The position numbers were made by a program, and so were the translations under genes. A model generated the notes under the pieces. The model was not told where the DNA came from and searched no databases. It saw only the letters and a program-made list of their open reading frames with translations. From contig CALUYO010000004.1 in NCBI GenBank assembly GCA_944325005.1, forward strand, positions 157,593 through 221,592: a DNA stretch of 64,000 nt. The letters run 5' to 3'. The stretch comes from Candidatus Gastranaerophilales bacterium (GTDB taxonomy: Bacteria; Cyanobacteriota; Vampirovibrionia; Gastranaerophilales; Gastranaerophilaceae). Below, in pieces: positions 55,481 through 63,894 of this stretch. The stretch's first letter is position 1. The number at the start of each line of letters is the position of its first letter.

Positions 55481-56175
55481 TTATAATCTGTACGGGTAAT
55501 CTTTTGTAAATTCCCAATTTTCCATTTCTAAAAATCCGCTGCAATAGGCAGGGTGTGATTTACAGTCTTGAAGACGTTGTTCTTTAGTAGTGCTTGTTGT
55601 ATAATGATAAGGATAAAAACTTCTGTTATCTTTTAACGCAGTTTCATTTTCCGGACAAATTAGAAATCTAAAACGGTCTCTTCCCTCTTCATTAGGTGCT
55701 GTATCACCATTATAGTCAAATATAAAATCGATACAGTTCCCGTTTCTAAGTATAAATGTACTATTGTCATTCATATAGACTTTGAATAGATTTGTTTTTT
55801 CATCTTTTGTGGTATTTAAATACTTTAAATATGGTTTAAGATAATTATTGAAATATATTTCTGAATTTTCGGCATCAGCATCATCATATACAGGATTGTC
55901 AGGATCTTTTTCTATGAGATCTTCTTTCGCCCAGGTTTTGGCATTTCCGTTATCATTTTCTGACATTAGAACTGCTTGGGACATAATGCTGTTAAATTTC
56001 TTTAATCTTGCAGATGCTTCAGATTTTTTAGTATTTTGAATTAGTGCGGGCATTGTTAATGAGGCAACGACCCCGATAATTCCAAGAGTAATTAAAACTT
56101 CTGCCAGTGTGAACCCCTTAGAACCATTTAAGTTTTGCGGGGGGGGGGCAGTCTCAAAGCATCTCTATTAAACAT
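55481..56175 (-). CDS. Type IV prepilin-like protein split by an inverted G10 tract (C10 in the coding strand)
   Basis: ATG 56175, seven bases after AGGAGG, encodes MFNRDALRLPPPRKT and then TAA. The body (SKGFTLAEVLITLGIIGVV) is in another frame, and one extra C joins them into 231 residues with PPPP instead of GGGG. The G10 element faces the opposite way to the gene, so the AGCATCT motif lies between ATG and tract. The body is acidic with late Cys pairs and 'YNGDTAPNEEGRD', matching the 'KGPN..GRD' region of the others. The register error is the same as in loci 2-6. Confidence 0.76.
56138..56164 (+). repeat. G10 element, copy 7 (C-G10-C-N8-AGCATCT), inverted relative to its gene
   Basis: Ten G at 56139-56148 on the plus strand, then C, AGTCTCAA and AGCATCT (56158-56164). 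The associated gene is on the minus strand. The motif order relative to the tract is conserved, but the orientation to the gene is not. Confidence 0.88.
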
Positions 56176-56200
56176 TTTTCATCCTCCTGACTTTTTCTTT

Positions 56201-56229
56201 ATTATTTATTATTTTTCATTTTTTGTCAA
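56201..56229 (-). promoter_or_regulatory. Sigma70-type promoter for prepilin locus 7
   Basis: Minus strand TTGACA (56229-56224), 17-base spacer, AATAAT (56206-56201), then AGGAGG and ATG 56175. Confidence 0.65.
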
Positions 56230-56236
56230 GAGCTAA

Positions 56237-57898
56237 TTAAATATCAAATAGTCTGTGCAGTCTGTTTATAATATCGTCTTCATCAAGATCTTGAGTAATT
56301 TTATTCAAATCAATTGACATCTGATAATAATTTGCAGCATCATTTATAAATCCCATAGCCTGTGATGCTCTTGCTGCATTGAAGTATGCAAGTGTGTAGC
56401 TGGGATTTAGTTCTATTGCTGTTTCAAAGTATTCAAGAGCTTCTTCAGCATCTCCAAGACCGTCTAAATATAAAATCCCAAGATTATTTTGTGCGTATTC
56501 GTTTTCGGGATTTAAATCAATCGATTTATGGAAAGATACAAGGGCTTCTTCAAGATAATCTTTTTCCCATAGTGCAATACCGGCCTTTGCATAAGCTCTG
56601 TAATCATCAGGATTTAAGGTAATCGCATCACAATATGCCCTTATAGCATTATCCAAATCATATTCAGCCATGTGAACATCCCCTAAAGACAGGTAAAGAT
56701 TATAATTATTTGGGTCAAGTATAATACCTGCCTGATACGTTGATACTGCGGCATCAATATTGCCTTTTACTTCTGCATAAATTGAGCCTAGAGCTTCACA
56801 AACAACCGATGTCCATTCATTATCAGGATTTATTGTAATTGCTTTCTGGTAATGTTCTATTGCGTCGTCAAATAATTCAGCCTTTGAATACGCATATGCA
56901 AGAGAATTATTATAGAACGGGTTTTCGGGATCTCTTTCCAGTGCCAGTTTAAATGCACTGATTGAATTTATTTTATCCTCTTTTTTCAAATAAAGATGTC
57001 CGAGTTCATAATAAATTTGTGGGGTATCAATATTAAATTCAAGAAGTTTTTCATAACAGTCTATTGTCTCATCCGTATTTTCTGGGAAATATGTCTGTAA
57101 GACTGTTGCCAGTTTAACAAGTACTTCTCTGTTAAGAGGATTTGCTTCCAAAACTTTTCTGTAACAGTCGACTGTCAAATCCATTTCTTTATTTTTAAGC
57201 GCAAGATCTCCCATTTTGTTATAGAATATTTCACTATGATTTGTCGCTGTTACTGCTTGTCTGTAAATATTTTCTGCAGTAGGATAAAGTTTAAATTTTT
57301 CAAAGAATTTTCCCACTGTGTTATACGTAAATACCGAGAAGTCATCAGACATGTTTTTGTAAAACATTTTCATTGACGGTCTATCCCAGGCAAGCATAAG
57401 GCTTCCGGATAGAAAATAATATAAAAAGCTTAAATAATCTTTAACTCCGCCGTTTTGAGAATTTATTTTCTGTAAAATTGATTGTGATAAAATTAATCTC
57501 GGGCGTGCGGATTTTAATTTTCCCATTTTAATGGCAGATTTAAATTCTTCTTCTGCAGATTTAAAATCTTGGGCCATTTTCATGAAGAAGCCAGTATAAA
57601 GATGTGCGTTTATGTTATGAGGAGCTAGTGATACTGCTGTCTTGCATTGTTCTATTGCCGTATCAAGACTAATTTGTCCCTGTTCCCACATTAAAGTTGC
57701 AAGCCTGTAATAAGATTCAGGCATTGAGGGATCATATTTGACGGCATCAATATAGTACTCGACAGCTTCCTGCAAATCGCTGTTTTGCTGGCGGATAAGA
57801 TATCTTTCGTGTGCTATTCGGGCTTTTTCCAGTGATTCTCTGGCCTTATCTGTGTTTGCCGCCTTAATCGGCTGTAGTAAAATCTGTTCTGACATCAA
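56237..57898 (-). CDS. Tetratricopeptide-repeat protein
   Basis: 553 residues made mostly of 34-residue TPR units, for example 'PENPFYNNSLAYAYSKAELF', 'PDDYRAYAKAGIALWEKDYL' and 'PSYTLAYFNAARASQAMGFI'. I count about a dozen repeats from ~45 to the C-terminus, with a less regular stretch near 150-200. No signal peptide or enzyme domain. Probably a cytosolic scaffold; partner unknown. Confidence 0.88.
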   Translation of the reverse strand: MMSEQILLQPIKAANTDKARESLEKARIAHERYLIRQQNSDLQEAVEYYIDAVKYDPSMPESYYRLATLMWEQGQISLDTAIEQCKTAVSLAPHNINAHLYTGFFMKMAQDFKSAEEEFKSAIKMGKLKSARPRLILSQSILQKINSQNGGVKDYLSFLYYFLSGSLMLAWDRPSMKMFYKNMSDDFSVFTYNTVGKFFEKFKLYPTAENIYRQAVTATNHSEIFYNKMGDLALKNKEMDLTVDCYRKVLEANPLNREVLVKLATVLQTYFPENTDETIDCYEKLLEFNIDTPQIYYELGHLYLKKEDKINSISAFKLALERDPENPFYNNSLAYAYSKAELFDDAIEHYQKAITINPDNEWTSVVCEALGSIYAEVKGNIDAAVSTYQAGIILDPNNYNLYLSLGDVHMAEYDLDNAIRAYCDAITLNPDDYRAYAKAGIALWEKDYLEEALVSFHKSIDLNPENEYAQNNLGILYLDGLGDAEEALEYFETAIELNPSYTLAYFNAARASQAMGFINDAANYYQMSIDLNKITQDLDEDDIINRLHRLFDI

Positions 57899-58085
57899 TG
57901 AGCTCCAATAAGATGTATATTCTGTGTGTGTTTTCTAATGTCGTTATAAATTATATTAATCTTTAGTAATTCAAATTAATATCATCCATTTGGAGTAGAT
58001 AATAAGTTAATCTATTTTAATTTTTATTATTAAATTCTTTATTTGTAATATAATATTTGATATAGCCGATTAGGAATGTGATTTT

Positions 58086-59969
58086 ATGGATTATCTCAAT
58101 AATAAATATGATGTAATAGTTGTTGGAGCAGGTCATGCAGGATGTGAGGCTGCAATTTCCTGTGCAAGATTAGGAGCTAAAGTCCTTCTTGCAACTCTTG
58201 ATGTTGACCATATTGCTTTGATGCCCTGTAATCCTGCAATTGGTGGTCCTGCAAAATCTACTCTGGTTAGAGAAATTGATGCATTAGGCGGCGTTATGGG
58301 AGAAGTTGCCGATGCAACTTATATCCAGATGAAGATGTTAAATTCTTCCAAAGGTCCGGCAGTAAGAGCTTTGCGTGCACAATCTGATAAAAAACAATAT
58401 ATGGATTATATGCGCAATATTATTGAAAATAATGAAAATATTTTCCTGCGTCAGGCTTGTATAACCGATTTACTTGTTAAAGACGGAAGAATTACAGGTG
58501 CTGTTGATGAATTTGGTATAGAATATTCTGCACGTGCTGTTGTTTTGACAACCGGCACTTCTCTGAATGGCAAAATATTTGTAGGGCTTCGTTCATATAG
58601 TGCCGGAAGATTGGGCGAAAAAGCTGCTTATGGACTATCAGAATCGCTTATCAAGCATGGTATTAATATTAAAAAATTAAAAACAGGTACTCCGCCGAGA
58701 GTTGATAAACGTTCGATTGATTATTCCAAAATGTCAATTCAGCCTGGCGACGAAACTCTTCATTTTTATTCTTTTAAGCCAAATAGACCGGTTAGACCTC
58801 AGTATCCCTGCTATTTGACCAGAACAAATGAGGAAACGCATGCTATTATTAAAGCAAATCTTGATAAATCACCGATGTTTCAAGGTTTAATTCAGGGGGT
58901 TGGACCTCGCTATTGTCCGTCTATTGAGGATAAAGTCGTAAGATTTAGTGAAAATCCATCACATCATATATTCATTGAACCTGAAGGTTTAGGAACTTAT
59001 GAAGTTTATATTCAGGGATTTTCAAGCAGTCTGCCTGCTGATGTTCAGGTTAAGATGCTCAGGACTCTGCCTGGTCTTGAAAATGCTCATGTGATAAAAC
59101 CTGCCTATGCAGTTGAATATGATTATGTTCCTGCTGTTCAAACAACTCATTCTTTGATGTCAAAAACTGTAAAAGGTTTGTTTTTTGCAGGGCAAATCAA
59201 TGGTACAAGCGGTTATGAAGAAGCGGCAGCACAAGGGTTAGTTGCCGGTATTAATGCTTTTAACTATCTTAATGCTTCTGAAATGCTTGAGCTTTCAAGA
59301 AGTTCATCATATATTGGAACTCTTATTGATGATCTTGTGACAAAAGATATTCAGGACCCTTACAGAATGCTGACTTCACGTTCGGAATACAGACTTTTGC
59401 TCCGTCAGGACAATGCTGATGCAAGACTTACGCCAATCGGAAAAAAATACGGACTTATAGATAATATTCAATATGAGGTCTTTACAGATAAGCAGAAAAA
59501 TATCGAAAAAGAGCTGGGTAGAATTAAAGAGACAAAAATTTCTGCAACGGAGCAAATTAACTCAATTCTTTCAAAGTACGGCGAGCACATGGAGCGCGGT
59601 ATGAAAATAGCTGAGCTTTTGAAGCGCCCGAATATTGATTATAATGTAATTAAAGAAATTGATACGGAAACAAAAGAATTAAATATTCCCTTAGATGTTT
59701 CAGAGCAGGTAGAAATTTTGATAAAATATGACGGGTATCTAAAACGTCAAGAATTTCAAGTAGAACAGGCATCAAAACTTGATAAATTTAAAATTCCGGA
59801 CGATATTGATTATTCATCAATAGAGCATATATCATCAGAAACAAAAGATAAACTTTCTAAAATCAGGCCTAAAACGCTGGCTCAAGCATCACGTATCGGC
59901 GGGGTTAAACCTGCAGATATTTCAATTTTGATGGTAATGCTTGAACGCCGTCAATATACAAGAGTTTAG
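58086..59969 (+). CDS. mnmG: tRNA uridine-5-carboxymethylaminomethyl modification enzyme MnmG
   Basis: 627 residues. The FAD site 'VVGAGHAGCEAAISCARLG' is followed by 'LMPCNPAIGGPAKSTLVREI', 'KTGTPPRVDKRSID' and the C-terminal 'DPYRMLTSRSEYRLLLRQDN'. With MnmE it installs cmnm5 at U34 of several tRNAs. mnmE is not in the window. Length normal. Confidence 0.97.
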   Translation: MDYLNNKYDVIVVGAGHAGCEAAISCARLGAKVLLATLDVDHIALMPCNPAIGGPAKSTLVREIDALGGVMGEVADATYIQMKMLNSSKGPAVRALRAQSDKKQYMDYMRNIIENNENIFLRQACITDLLVKDGRITGAVDEFGIEYSARAVVLTTGTSLNGKIFVGLRSYSAGRLGEKAAYGLSESLIKHGINIKKLKTGTPPRVDKRSIDYSKMSIQPGDETLHFYSFKPNRPVRPQYPCYLTRTNEETHAIIKANLDKSPMFQGLIQGVGPRYCPSIEDKVVRFSENPSHHIFIEPEGLGTYEVYIQGFSSSLPADVQVKMLRTLPGLENAHVIKPAYAVEYDYVPAVQTTHSLMSKTVKGLFFAGQINGTSGYEEAAAQGLVAGINAFNYLNASEMLELSRSSSYIGTLIDDLVTKDIQDPYRMLTSRSEYRLLLRQDNADARLTPIGKKYGLIDNIQYEVFTDKQKNIEKELGRIKETKISATEQINSILSKYGEHMERGMKIAELLKRPNIDYNVIKEIDTETKELNIPLDVSEQVEILIKYDGYLKRQEFQVEQASKLDKFKIPDDIDYSSIEHISSETKDKLSKIRPKTLAQASRIGGVKPADISILMVMLERRQYTRV

Positions 59970-60164
59970 TTAAGCTGTATAATTAATGTAAAAGAACAAC
60001 CAGTTTAGGAATATTTGACAGGTAGTTCGGGAATTTTGGGACAGATAAATTTAGAAACTTAAATTAATGTTATAAAAATTTAAATTACTGTTATAGCAAA
60101 TTTATTTTTTACGAATTTTATATATACAGAAACGATTAAAAATCATGATTTATGGAGGATTTTA

Positions 60165-60536
60165 ATGAAAACCAATAATATTAAAGCGAGCAATTCATTA
60201 AGATTTGGTGCTAAATTACAAATATCAAGAAGAACTTGTGTTAGAGGTAAAAAGTTTATAGACAAAGAACTAACAAAACAATATTTCAAAAAAGCTGAGG
60301 AAATAGGAACTTTTAAAGACTTAATAAAATTTGATATTGGACCTTTATACAAAAATGATGACAAACATATTGGAATTCGAGCTCAATTTATTCGTCAAGG
60401 TGGAAAAATAAAAAAACAAGCTAATTATGAAAATGGATCAGCATTTAATGCTAAAGAATTAAAAGAATATGTGAACATGATTATAAATGGAACATTGGAT
60501 GAATTTCAAAAACTATTTGCCAAAAATAAAAACTAA
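60165..60536 (+). CDS. Small basic protein with FGAK-type N-terminus
   Basis: 123 residues, ATG 60165 after GGAGG. Lys-rich with 'SLRFGAKLQISRRT' near the start, then 'YFKKAEEIGTFKDLIKFDIG'. No signal peptide, membrane span or known domain. The N-terminal FG-type motif links it to other proteins in this window (19749, 52047, 42256). Codon use is more A-rich than upstream genes, marking the start of the accessory tail. Confidence 0.6.
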   Translation: MKTNNIKASNSLRFGAKLQISRRTCVRGKKFIDKELTKQYFKKAEEIGTFKDLIKFDIGPLYKNDDKHIGIRAQFIRQGGKIKKQANYENGSAFNAKELKEYVNMIINGTLDEFQKLFAKNKN

Positions 60537-60638
60537 AAAACATTTCCTCTGTCCCATCAAAAAAAATCTGAACTACCTAAAAATTCATAAACGGTGTCTA
60601 AACTCTCAACAATTACAATCTCAATTCGATAAGAAACA

Positions 60639-61649
60639 CTAGAACCCCAAACAGGTAAATATTACCACAAGAACTAATAAAATTTTTATCAACAAAAATA
60701 GCTCGTAATATTTAGATAATAGATTATTTGTTTTAGCATCCTTAAACTGTTTTTTATCCGCAATGTAAAAAATATCCATAACTCCTGAAACAAGCAACGG
60801 AAGTAAAAATATAATTAACCCAAAATCTTCCGGAAAATTAGCTACATTATTTCTAAAAGTAATAATCAAACCTAACCCAAGCAGATAGAACAAACTAGAA
60901 AACATCACAACAAACCATTTTTCATTTTCAGTTAATCTTGGTCTTCCATACTTTTCATAATTATCTACCTGCTTTTGCAACTCCTCTGTTGTCGAACTGG
61001 TTTTGCCATCAGCATGAACAAATCTATATGACAACTCTATATTATTCTGTTTACAATAATCTATCACTGAAAAAATAAAAGATGTAATATACAAAGGGAA
61101 AGGTGTCACATAAATGGATAATTCCGAGTTATCATTTTTAACAAACATAAAAGTGATTCCATTCGCATAATACCCCCCACCATAAAGCATACCACCTGAA
61201 TATACATTCAACCTTGCAACAGAAACTTCCATATCAAGAAATTTTATATCACTAAATTGACAAGCTATATTATTAGAAGATTTGTTATAATTAAAACAAA
61301 TTTTATCAGACAACAAATCGACAGATTTTATATGTATCGCGCCTGTTATTTTTTTAACAGCTAAACAATACTTGATAATATACGCAACAGAAACAAGATA
61401 AACTCCTATCGGTAAACAAATAGCAAATAAAATTATAAAAATTTTAGCCTGCAAATCACTATAAATTAATAGAGAACTAATCGATTCAACAAACCATCCA
61501 AACATGTCAACTAAAGAAAAACTTTGATATTGAACGTTAGAAGTATAAATTGCAAAAAGCAAAAAACTCGTAATTGCCGCCAAAACAAATGCAATAACGA
61601 GATCACTATTCAAACCTTTTAATACATTATTTTTTAAACGCATAAACAC
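60639..61649 (-). CDS. Membrane protein of unknown function
   Basis: 336 residues. Two membrane segments near residues 18-40 and 65-95, a soluble domain of ~130 residues ('NIACQFSDIKFLDMEVSVAR'), and two or three C-terminal membrane segments ('WFVVMFSSLFYLLGLGLII'). It resembles phage- or island-encoded PH-domain-like membrane proteins only in layout. A-rich codons differ from the core genes. It borders the Mu-like remnant. Confidence 0.55.
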   Translation of the reverse strand: MFMRLKNNVLKGLNSDLVIAFVLAAITSFLLFAIYTSNVQYQSFSLVDMFGWFVESISSLLIYSDLQAKIFIILFAICLPIGVYLVSVAYIIKYCLAVKKITGAIHIKSVDLLSDKICFNYNKSSNNIACQFSDIKFLDMEVSVARLNVYSGGMLYGGGYYANGITFMFVKNDNSELSIYVTPFPLYITSFIFSVIDYCKQNNIELSYRFVHADGKTSSTTEELQKQVDNYEKYGRPRLTENEKWFVVMFSSLFYLLGLGLIITFRNNVANFPEDFGLIIFLLPLLVSGVMDIFYIADKKQFKDAKTNNLLSKYYELFLLIKILLVLVVIFTCLGF

Positions 61650-61680
61650 CTACTACTAAATAAAATGTAAAATAACACCT

Positions 61681-61712
61681 AGTTTGAGAAATTATCACAG
61701 CCGGTTTGAGAA
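61681..61712 (+). repeat. Tandem AGTTTGAGAA / GGTTTGAGAA sites, possible left end of Mu-like element
   Basis: AGTTTGAGAA at 61681-61690 and GGTTTGAGAA at 61703-61712, 22 bases apart in the same direction. Inverted versions occur at 63252, 63422 and 63439. The spacing and inverted arrangement recall transposase-binding sites at Mu-type ends. Confidence 0.45.
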
Positions 61713-61856
61713 TTTTGGTACGCTTTCACTGAAAAATTTAAAAATTTTCTGAATAATTTTATAAAATTTACGTTTGCGAAAGTTAGCAAACGGCTTATTT
61801 TTTATATTCGACATTTCATAATATTAAAGGAAACTTTTTAAAGGAGTAAAAAATAT

Positions 61857-62075
61857 ATGAAATGTTATTTAAAAACGGATATTGACGGTATTTACGAATA
61901 TAGACTTTTTACAGAAAAAGGTCTTATAAAGTGGGTAAATACAGAAATTCAGCAAAATGATTCAAATGAAACCTCTGTAATTACAGATTTAAATGAAGCC
62001 ATTAGTTTTGCAACTGAAATGCTTGGCTTTGGAAAGAGCAAGGTGATTGGGATAAAAAACGCAAAGATTTCTTAA
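61857..62075 (+). CDS. Small 72-residue accessory protein
   Basis: ATG 61857 after AAAGGAG. Encodes MKCYLKTDIDGIYEYRLFTE and so on, ending 'GIKNAKIS'. Its last ~58 bases overlap a different frame that reads as the terminase fragment below, so the natural end may have been changed by rearrangement. No known family. Confidence 0.4.
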   Translation: MKCYLKTDIDGIYEYRLFTEKGLIKWVNTEIQQNDSNETSVITDLNEAISFATEMLGFGKSKVIGIKNAKIS

Positions 62076-62350
62076 AATCAAAACAATCTTTCCACGAAGA
62101 ACTCTACGAGTTTGCACGCAAGCTAATGAAAGATATCTCCTGTGATATGGATAACGGAGAAAAAATAGATCCAGGCAGAATGTATGCGTTTTGCAGAATT
62201 ATTCCAATGTTTACCAAAGTCAAAGACTATGAAGATGTTGTTGCAAAAAAAGATGAACCTAACAAGCCAAAAGGCTTGACTCCTGAACTTATTTCTCAAA
62301 TTGAAGAAGAAATACTCGGAATAAAACATTCAAATGCCGAACAAGAATAA
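62018..62350 (+). pseudogene. C-terminal fragment of Mu-like small terminase (gp27/DUF3486-like)
   Basis: Open frame without a proper start from 62018: 'WKEQGDWDKKRKDFLKSKQ' then 'FHEELYEFARKLMKD', 'KIDPGRMYAFCRIIPMFTKV' and 'KGLTPELISQIEEEILGI'. This is the pattern of the C-terminal half of small terminase subunits of Mu-like phages. The N-terminal half is missing. It overlaps the next fragment by 17 bases, as terminase genes often do. Confidence 0.55.
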
Positions 62351-62645
62351 AACCCCGTTTTTTCTGCCATATCAATTAAGATGGCTGAACGACAATTCAA
62401 AAGTAAAAATATGGGAGAAAACCCGAAGAATTGGTGCAACCTACGTTCAAAGCTATGAAGATGTACGGGATTGCGTCAAAAAAACAGTTCCTGCTGTATG
62501 GTTTTCATCAGCCGATGAATCCGCCGCTCGTGAGTACATTGACTATTGTAAAATATGGGCGAACTTGTTTAATGTTGCCGCAAAAGACTTGGGCGAACAG
62601 GTCTTGGATAAAGAAAAAGATGTAAAAGCCTATATATCTATATAG
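62334..62645 (+). pseudogene. N-terminal fragment of Mu-like large terminase (gp28-like)
   Basis: 103 residues: 'PFFLPYQLRWLNDNSKVKIW' and 'EKTRRIGATYVQSYEDV', the Walker-like adenine/phosphate region of Mu-type large terminases, then 'VWFSSADESAAREYIDYCK'. A full protein would be about 500 residues. It ends abruptly near 62630, where sequence from the opposite-strand transposase begins, so this is a rearrangement junction. Confidence 0.6.
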
Positions 62646-63116
62646 TGTTGATTTTGAAATACTGCCGAGAGTCTGAAAAATCTTTTTTAAATATTCTCCC
62701 GAGTTATACAATTCTAAAAATTGTTTGTCTGCTTCTTGTTTTGTTTTAAATTTTTCTCTGAATTTATACAATGCATGTATTAAATCAATCTTTGCAAGAG
62801 CCTCAAGTTTTGATTTTTCTGAGGCAAAAGTGGTGGCACCTGTATTTAAAGGAATAAGCTGCGTTGATTTTATACTTTCATCAAGCAATTTTGATTGGAG
62901 ATCCGGTTCTAGACTTGAAACAAGGACTTCATAAGTAAAACCGCCTTTGACCTTAATTTTTCTTGAAACATATTTGCTGTCGGGTTTGTTTATTTCTATT
63001 CTTATTGAACGGTTGCTTTTTAGACCTTTTAATTCTGCAATTTTATCTATACTAATATATTTATTAAGACTTAAATTCTTTTCTGCCGCCATTTTTGACC
63101 TCTTATTCAGTTCCAT
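62625..63116 (-). pseudogene. N-terminal fragment of Mu-type transposase
   Basis: Starts at ATG 63116. 'LNKYISIDKIAELKGLKSNR' is a winged-helix-like DNA-binding start and 'YVSRKIKVKGGFTYEVLVSSL' follows, as in MuA N-terminal domains. The real sequence stops around 'SKSTLYRYIGF'; the same frame then runs antisense through the terminase fragment to 62508. The integrase-fold catalytic core is absent, so the protein is dead. Confidence 0.55.
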
Positions 63117-63620
63117 TATTGTTATTATGGCGCATATGCAGAAAGATTTAAGCCTTTTGCTAATTTATGCTAACAGGAAATTATTATCAAAAAAATTTTC
63201 ACTACCAACTTAAAAAAATTAAATTTCCGACTTCGAGAAAAATTCCAAAAATCTCAAACTAGCTGTTATTTCTCACACTGGGTGTAATTCCTTATACAAC
63301 AACGATTTAAAGTGTGGAGAATAATAGGAAGATAAAGTCCGAGTGTGAGCAGTTTGAGAATTTTTTATTCACGATTTTTCCGACTTTAAAATTCAATAAA
63401 ATCAAGCCTTTCGGTGAAAAATCTCAAACTGGCTGTTTTTCTCAAACCGGACGGAAAAATATAAATTCCTTAAAAAGGAGGAACCAAAATTTTAATTATT
63501 TGCGGAACTGGACTTTACCAAAATAATCATTTTATCCGTACACTTCAAAATTGGTGCGTAATTCAGCTATATTAAGAAAATCTCAATCTATCCGTACAGT
63601 CCGAAAAAAGTCCATTTCGG
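63117..63620. other. Non-coding accessory region with repeated TTTGAGA-type sites
   Basis: No convincing gene. It holds TCTCAAACTAGCTG (63252), TCTCACACTGG (63271), AGTTTGAGAA (63351), TCTCAAACTGGCTG (63422) and CTCAAACCGG (63441). These are the same motif as at 61681 in both directions, suggesting the other end of the Mu-like element or an operator array. TATCCGTACA appears at about 63535 and 63591 and again at about 63700. Confidence 0.4.
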
Positions 63621-63660
63621 CAGTTTGATTTTTTTGGAATACTTAAAATTCCGACCTAAA

Positions 63661-63683
63661 AAAGCCCACACAAAGCGGGCTTT
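63661..63683 (-). terminator. Rho-independent terminator, minus strand
   Basis: AAAGCCC / GGGCTTT stem; on the minus strand it ends in a T run. No minus-strand gene directly upstream could be recognised, which suggests lost sequence. Confidence 0.55.
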
Positions 63684-63704
63684 CCAAAAATATCAATCTA
63701 TCCG

Positions 63705-63894
63705 TACAAATCAATCCGGACGTGAAATTACAATTATACTACCAGTTAGTATAAAATTAGGATGTGAAATTAATGACTCGCTTTTTCAAAAAAAAGTATA
63801 TGTAAATGCTTTATGCGAATTAAGAGAAGAAGAAAGAATTTTTAGATTAGATAGAATTAAAATACTTAGTTTGTTAAAAAGAGATAATATATAA
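63705..63894 (+). pseudogene. WYL-like C-terminal fragment
   Basis: About 60 residues with no good start. 'KKVYVNALCELREEERIFRL' followed by 'DRIKILSLLKRDNI' resembles the end of WYL-domain regulators, which bind ligands or nucleic acid in phage and defence contexts. The rest of the domain and the HTH are missing. It is followed by a short direct repeat (GGGAACAATTT, GGGAACAATTC) near 63906-63928. Confidence 0.3.

Noticed and set aside
1747..56164. Idea that the G tracts are sequencing-adapter or poly-G read artefacts
   Set aside because: They sit at a consistent place after start codons, have a conserved non-adapter motif on one side, and the flanking gene halves fit together. Exact length could still be miscalled.
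62508..62625. Extension of the transposase frame to 62508
   Set aside because: This part is antisense to the terminase fragment and does not resemble transposase; the real similarity ends near the junction.
63314..63526. Plus-strand 70-codon frame at 63314
   Set aside because: It overlaps the TTTGAGA-type sites and has no ribosome site or recognisable sequence.
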